Source: Ottowia flava (GTDB lineage Bacteria; Pseudomonadota; Gammaproteobacteria; Burkholderiales; Burkholderiaceae_C). Taken from it: a DNA stretch of 64,000 bases. A program made the position numbers and the translations under genes. The stretch lies in NCBI RefSeq assembly GCF_008017535.1, contig NZ_VRUA01000006.1:1-64000 (forward strand). The letters run 5' to 3'. Numbering within the stretch: the first letter of the stretch is position 1; the number at the start of each line of letters is the position of its first letter. Under the pieces are notes generated by a model that searched no databases, had not been told where the DNA came from, and was given only the letters and a program-made list of their open reading frames with translations. This document shows positions 60,427 to 64,000 of this stretch, piece by piece.

Positions 60427-61345
60427 TTGCCCAGAAATCATAAAAATTGAACCAGTTCCAAGGAGCGTCAACGCATTGGGCTTCCAGGATTTCCACATAG
60501 CGTCGCTGGGCATTCGTCATCGCTTGGCTCCGCTCGGCCGCATCGACATTTTGAAAGTCCGCGATAGCGTCGAAGCGAAGATGGTATCGATTTCCGCCAA
60601 GATATACGCCAGCCATGAACACGACCGGGGCGCGCAACAGCGCTGCAAGGCGAAATGGCCCCGTGGGAAAAGGTGCAGGAGAGCCCAGGAACTCCACATG
60701 ATCAGTGCCCTCCTGGGCATCGGCAACACTGCGATCAGCCAAGATGCCGACGCAGCCGCCCGTGGTCAAATGGTCGCGGACGCGCAACACGGCGTCGGAA
60801 CGACCGAGGGCAATCACACTGTCCGCCAACGCGGGGTTGATGGCTGCCAACGTCTGCGTCACCATGCGGGCATTGTCAGGGTACATGAGCATGCGTACGT
60901 CGAGTCCATTGCGCACGCCCAATACGCGCAGGGCTTCAAAGCTGCCGAAATGGCCACCCATGAAGACCACGCCGCGTCCAGTACGTTGATACTGCTCAAG
61001 CAGATCGTCGCCGGTGATCTGAATGTCGAACAGATCGTGGCAGTCGCTCAACCAGTAAATGCGGTCGTGCACAACCGAAGCGAAAGAGAGCACATGGTGA
61101 AAGCCATCGGCGATCCATGCTTCTCTGCCCAGTGCTCGATTCAAAAACTGCTTGCTCGCCCGCTTGGCGGAAGGGGCGAAAAGCACGAAATAGGCGGCGA
61201 TGGGATAGAGGATGCAGCGACTGACCCTGCGGCCGAGATGCAGGGAGAGCCATCGCATCAGGCGCATGACGGCCATGGAACTGCGCTCGGGCTGTTGGGA
61301 CCACTCGCTCGTGCTTGGCGGGCTGGGTGGGGACGTCGAAGTCAA
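60413..61345 (-). CDS. LpxL/HtrB-like lysophospholipid acyltransferase
   Basis: This 310-residue protein is homologous to lipid A lauroyltransferases. It has an N-terminal EWSQQPERSSMAVMRLMRWL with membrane helix, catalytic H132-x4-E137 in GGHFGSFEALR and a conserved PTGPFRLAALLRAPVVFMAG. In aryl-polyene clusters such an acyltransferase joins the polyene or a fatty acid to the lipid carrier. The conserved W/ER segment supports the TTG start at 61345, overlapping the dehydratase stop; otherwise an ATG at 61276 would truncate it. Confidence 0.85.
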   Translation of the reverse strand: MTSTSPPSPPSTSEWSQQPERSSMAVMRLMRWLSLHLGRRVSRCILYPIAAYFVLFAPSAKRASKQFLNRALGREAWIADGFHHVLSFASVVHDRIYWLSDCHDLFDIQITGDDLLEQYQRTGRGVVFMGGHFGSFEALRVLGVRNGLDVRMLMYPDNARMVTQTLAAINPALADSVIALGRSDAVLRVRDHLTTGGCVGILADRSVADAQEGTDHVEFLGSPAPFPTGPFRLAALLRAPVVFMAGVYLGGNRYHLRFDAIADFQNVDAAERSQAMTNAQRRYVEILEAQCVDAPWNWFNFYDFWANDAP

Positions 61346-61659
61346 GCCAGAGGCTCCAGAGAAAGGGAACCGACGCAGGTCACTCGAGTGCCAGCGAAAA
61401 GTTCGAAACTAAGCAATGAGTCCGTGACGGAGCCGCGCAATATCAATGTGCTGCCTGGGGATGCAGCTGCCATCCACTTGACCTGCTTCAGTCCAATGAC
61501 TTGGCGCCGCGTCGCCTGTTCCACCGCGATAACTACGCGATCGACCAGCGCAGCGCCTGGAATCACCACATGTTGCGGAAAATGGCCTGCGAAGCGTGCC
61601 CCCTCGTACAAAAACGTGCTTTCCAATGTGGTTGGGAAATCGCTGACGCAATCGCTCAT
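61342..61659 (-). CDS. Second hotdog-fold dehydratase (ApeI-like)
   Basis: This 105-residue single hotdog domain starts MSDCVSDFPTTLESTFLYEG. The catalytic histidine H27 lies in RFAGHFPQHVVIPGAALVDR, the usual GHFPxxPxxPG-like motif of FabZ-type dehydratases. It is the small dehydratase partner of the one at 51062. The ATG at 61659 overlaps the ligase stop by 4 bases; the frame extends far upstream but only into the antisense of the ligase. It is translationally linked with both neighbours. Confidence 0.86.
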   Translation of the reverse strand: MSDCVSDFPTTLESTFLYEGARFAGHFPQHVVIPGAALVDRVVIAVEQATRRQVIGLKQVKWMAAASPGSTLILRGSVTDSLLSFELFAGTRVTCVGSLSLEPLA

Positions 61660-63008
61660 TGACGGTCGCTCTTCGTTTGCACGCGGCGATAGAGTGCCTG
61701 AATCTCCGTCGCCAGCAATTTGCCTGTGGCATTTCGGGGCAGGGCATCCACCTTGAGCAACGGGCGAGGCAGGAACGCGGCGTCGACTTCCCTGCGCAGC
61801 AATGCCAACACTTCGTGCTCGCTCAGAGAGGGCGCAACCACCAATGCGGCAAGTCGCTGAACGCCTTCTGCCGGCAATGCATGGCCGGCATCGGGCAGGA
61901 GAAAGCACCCGTCGTCCACGCCCACGAGACTGCGCAGCGTGGTCGACAATGCGCCGATCGACGCGCGCTTGCCGGCAATGTTGACCATATCGGCATGTCG
62001 ACCACCCAATTCGAAGTAGTCGCCCTTGATGCCCGCGATATGGTCGGTCAATGCGACGCGGCCCTCGACATGGCCGCCGCTGACCCATGCTTGGTCACCG
62101 TCAGACGTCATATCCAAGCCGGGCAGCAATTGCCAAGTGGGTCCAGCAGTCGTTCGACGGCTTGCAACCTGACCGCTCTCGGTGCAGCCATAGATCTCGA
62201 ACAGGGAGCTCTGAAAAAGTGATTCGGCAGCACTGGCCAACGAGGTCGAAAGTGGCGCTGTGGCGCACAGCAGAAGGTCGGACGGCGGCATGTTGTTGCC
62301 GGAGTTCACCACGTTGGAGAGATGGAACGGTGTGGTGACCAGCATCCGAGGCCTAGGAGTGGCCTCAAGTGCTGCCTGGATATCGGCAGGGTAGAAAGGG
62401 CGCCCACGCCACAGGCTTGAGCCTCCATGTAGCGCAAGGAGAACGCTCGACTCGAATCCGTACATGTGCTGCGCCGGTACCGTGGCGACAATCGTGTGAC
62501 CCGCGGACCGCAGTCGTTGTGCTTCCGAGGCGCCGTTAATGCCCAGGCGGCCCCAGCGCTTGACGTGTGCAGTCGGTTCGCCGGTGCTTCCCGACGTGAA
62601 AACAATGGCGGCAACCTGGTCAACAGGAATGCTGGGAACCTCAACACCGTGTTTGCCTGACCCAGGCGGCTCATCCACAATCTGCCAGCTCGCGATACCG
62701 TCCGCCTGTTGATGCCCATCGTGCAGGCAAATGACGTCGGCGTAGTGCAACTGGATTTGCTTCAGGGTGCCCGGGGTGAAACTGGATGGCATCAAAGTTG
62801 GGCGTCCATCCATCAGCGCGGCTGCCAGGCCCAGCATGAACAGATAGCGGTCCTGACAGGTGTTCAGAACATGGCGCCCAGGTGGCAGACGATCCGCCAA
62901 CTGCGTCGCTTGCCGGCAGAACGTCTCGACGGTGATAGGGCCGCTTGGGCCGTACACAAGCACATCGCAGAGCGCGTGCGTGGTCAAGGGCAGACAGTCA
63001 ACGCTCAT
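61656..63008 (-). CDS. AMP-dependent aryl/acyl-ACP ligase (ApeH-like)
   Basis: This 450-residue adenylate-forming enzyme has phosphate loop AAIVFTSGSTGEPTAHVKRW, motif SLFEIYGCTESGQVASRRTT, hinge region FELGGRHADMVNIAGKRASI and C-terminal lysine in LPRNATGKLLATEI. It would activate the aryl starter acid (for example a hydroxybenzoic or coumaric acid) and load it onto the ACP. The ATG at 63008 overlaps the stop of the COG4648-like gene (ATGA), so the longer frame to 63065 is not used. Confidence 0.9.
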   Translation of the reverse strand: MSVDCLPLTTHALCDVLVYGPSGPITVETFCRQATQLADRLPPGRHVLNTCQDRYLFMLGLAAALMDGRPTLMPSSFTPGTLKQIQLHYADVICLHDGHQQADGIASWQIVDEPPGSGKHGVEVPSIPVDQVAAIVFTSGSTGEPTAHVKRWGRLGINGASEAQRLRSAGHTIVATVPAQHMYGFESSVLLALHGGSSLWRGRPFYPADIQAALEATPRPRMLVTTPFHLSNVVNSGNNMPPSDLLLCATAPLSTSLASAAESLFQSSLFEIYGCTESGQVASRRTTAGPTWQLLPGLDMTSDGDQAWVSGGHVEGRVALTDHIAGIKGDYFELGGRHADMVNIAGKRASIGALSTTLRSLVGVDDGCFLLPDAGHALPAEGVQRLAALVVAPSLSEHEVLALLRREVDAAFLPRPLLKVDALPRNATGKLLATEIQALYRRVQTKSDRQ

Positions 63009-63709
63009 GGTGCGCGCTGGGGTGCCCGCGACTGGTGACGCAGGCGTGCCTGTATCGCGCGCCATGTCCCGGTCAAGCCGACGCGATCCTGGGGGGGAAG
63101 AAAGCGGCTGCGGAGCAGGTTTTCAATCAGGAACACCGCGCCCGTTAGGAGGGGCCCTATCACCGCTGAGAACCCGGTCCAGGCTTCAGGCGAGGCATAC
63201 CGGAACAGCAGCAGTGACGCAATGACCATCAATCCGAAGAACATTGCCCACCAAAAGGTCACCTGGCGCGTGTACCACAGCAACCGTGTAGACGACATGT
63301 CTTCGTGGACCCAACTGGCAAATTCGGTACACAGCGGCGTGCATCCATGTCGCAGCGTTCGCGCGAAAAGCCAGCACAAGATGGCGTGAACACCGATATG
63401 CTGAGCAAGATAAAGCAGGCGGACATTGCTCAGGAGTGGTCGCCAAGCCAGACCCAGTGCCAGCAGCGTGGCAATCAGCGGCAAGAGCCGGCCAATCCGC
63501 ACGGCTGTGGGCAAACCAGCGCGCGCTCCGCCCTTGGCGTACGCAAGAGCAAACCATACGAACGGCAAGGCAGCCAAGGCCAGTGTCAACGGAGAAGGGT
63601 GTCTGCTTGTCCAGAAAACGGCTAACGCGTACAGCGCCACACCCGCCAAAGTTGCGATCAGCGGAATGGGGATACGGTTCAATGACGCCCGATGCGGCAT
63701 TGGCTTCAC
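63005..63709 (-). CDS. COG4648-like membrane protein of aryl-polyene clusters
   Basis: This 234-residue protein has five or six hydrophobic helices, among them IPLIATLAGVALYALAVFW, PLIATLLALGLAWRPLLSN and FWWAMFFGLMVIASLLLFR, with the segment TRQVTFWWAMFFGL between. It matches the membrane protein regularly found between ACP and ligase genes in aryl-polyene operons, whose biochemical role is unknown. Start and stop both overlap neighbours by 4 bases. Confidence 0.82.
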   Translation of the reverse strand: MKPMPHRASLNRIPIPLIATLAGVALYALAVFWTSRHPSPLTLALAALPFVWFALAYAKGGARAGLPTAVRIGRLLPLIATLLALGLAWRPLLSNVRLLYLAQHIGVHAILCWLFARTLRHGCTPLCTEFASWVHEDMSSTRLLWYTRQVTFWWAMFFGLMVIASLLLFRYASPEAWTGFSAVIGPLLTGAVFLIENLLRSRFLPPQDRVGLTGTWRAIQARLRHQSRAPQRAP

Positions 63710-63990
63710 GTGATTCGGTGCTTGGCGATGTGGTGCGCCAAGTTGCGCAGAGACGAATAAATGGCCTCGTTGTTCTCGTCGTCGGCGCGTAGCTGGAAGC
63801 CGTAGCGCTTCGAGACCGCGAGCGCCACTTCGAGGATGTCGATGGAGTCAAGGCCAAGGCCATCGCCATACAGCGGCGTATCGGGGGCAATGTCCTCTGG
63901 CGCCATTTCGAGATTGAGGGACGTCACCAGCAACTGGGCAACTTCGGGAATCAGTACTTCTTCGGACGCAGGCATCGCTGGGGTATTCAT
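63706..63990 (-). CDS. Acyl carrier protein (ApeE/ApeF-like)
   Basis: This 94-residue ACP has phosphopantetheine serine S49 in GDGLGLDSIDILEVALAVSK. The four-helix pattern runs from EVLIPEVAQLLVTSLNLEMA to NEAIYSSLRNLAHHIAKHR. It carries the growing polyene. It is the first gene of the minus-strand operon visible here; known clusters have a second ACP next to it, which would lie beyond the window edge. The start ATG is 10 bases from the end of the sequence, so the upstream RBS is only partly visible. Confidence 0.92.
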   Translation of the reverse strand: MNTPAMPASEEVLIPEVAQLLVTSLNLEMAPEDIAPDTPLYGDGLGLDSIDILEVALAVSKRYGFQLRADDENNEAIYSSLRNLAHHIAKHRIT

Positions 63991-64000
63991 GAAACGCTCA

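Overview
The window looks like chromosome of a Burkholderiales bacterium, probably Comamonadaceae. This rests on the high GC content, several DUF4148 secreted proteins, the CzcI/CzcCBA arrangement, the YdcH and NfeD/SPFH neighbourhoods, and a dispersed ~60 bp repeat of a kind I associate with that family. No database was searched, so every name rests on motifs, length and gene order read from the sequence.

The left half (1-32.2 kb) is accessory DNA. It opens with an IS3-family element that has cut off the N-terminus of an ECF41-type sigma factor. The sigma factor's AhpD-like partner gene and a well-matched ECF41 promoter survive. A metal-resistance block follows: two DUF4148 proteins, czcI-czcC-czcB-czcA and a small secreted protein. 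It is then interrupted by an IS5 element abutting the end of a truncated IS66 element, which has also beheaded a CzcS-like sensor kinase. Next come a third DUF4148 protein, a zinc-ribbon protein, a second CzcI-like protein, a DsbB/DsbA-like pair, and a CadA-type P-ATPase behind a MerR-type operator. After gene debris (DUF3703, MmeI-like methyltransferase tail) lies a DNA-repair block. It holds an SOS-controlled imuA-imuB-dnaE2-alkB operon under a consensus LexA box, then ku, DUF3606 and an unusual exonuclease III-LigD fusion whose ligase part is damaged. More IS debris leads to tRNA-Ser(GGA), which probably marks the island edge.

The middle (32.3-47.1 kb) looks like ordinary chromosome: SPFH/NfeD pair, acid-stress type amino-acid decarboxylase, YdcH-like protein, periplasmic ATP-dependent DNA ligase (LigE), FabI, a YejABEF peptide importer with an acyltransferase gene between yejA and yejB, and ChrA. 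Copies of the ~60 bp repeat sit between these genes, and one appears to lie in frame inside yejF.

The right part (47.3-64 kb, running off the edge) is an aryl-polyene-type (xanthomonadin/APE-like) pigment cluster made of two convergent operons. The plus-strand operon carries a polysaccharide deacetylase, methyltransferase, ketosynthase, chain-length-factor-like protein, dehydratase, ketoreductase and a CPA2 antiporter. The minus-strand operon carries an ACP, a COG4648-type membrane protein, an AMP-dependent ligase, a second dehydratase, an LpxL-like acyltransferase, a LolA-like carrier, an MMPL exporter, a PAP2 phosphatase, a halogenase-like flavoprotein, a PlsC-like acyltransferase and a family 2 glycosyltransferase. 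The inferred division of labour is activation of an aryl starter onto ACP, elongation and dehydration to a polyene, then transfer to a lipid carrier and export to the outer membrane. Unusual points are the halogenase-like flavoprotein, the antiporter where a second ketosynthase is usual, and the extra PAP2 and deacetylase genes.
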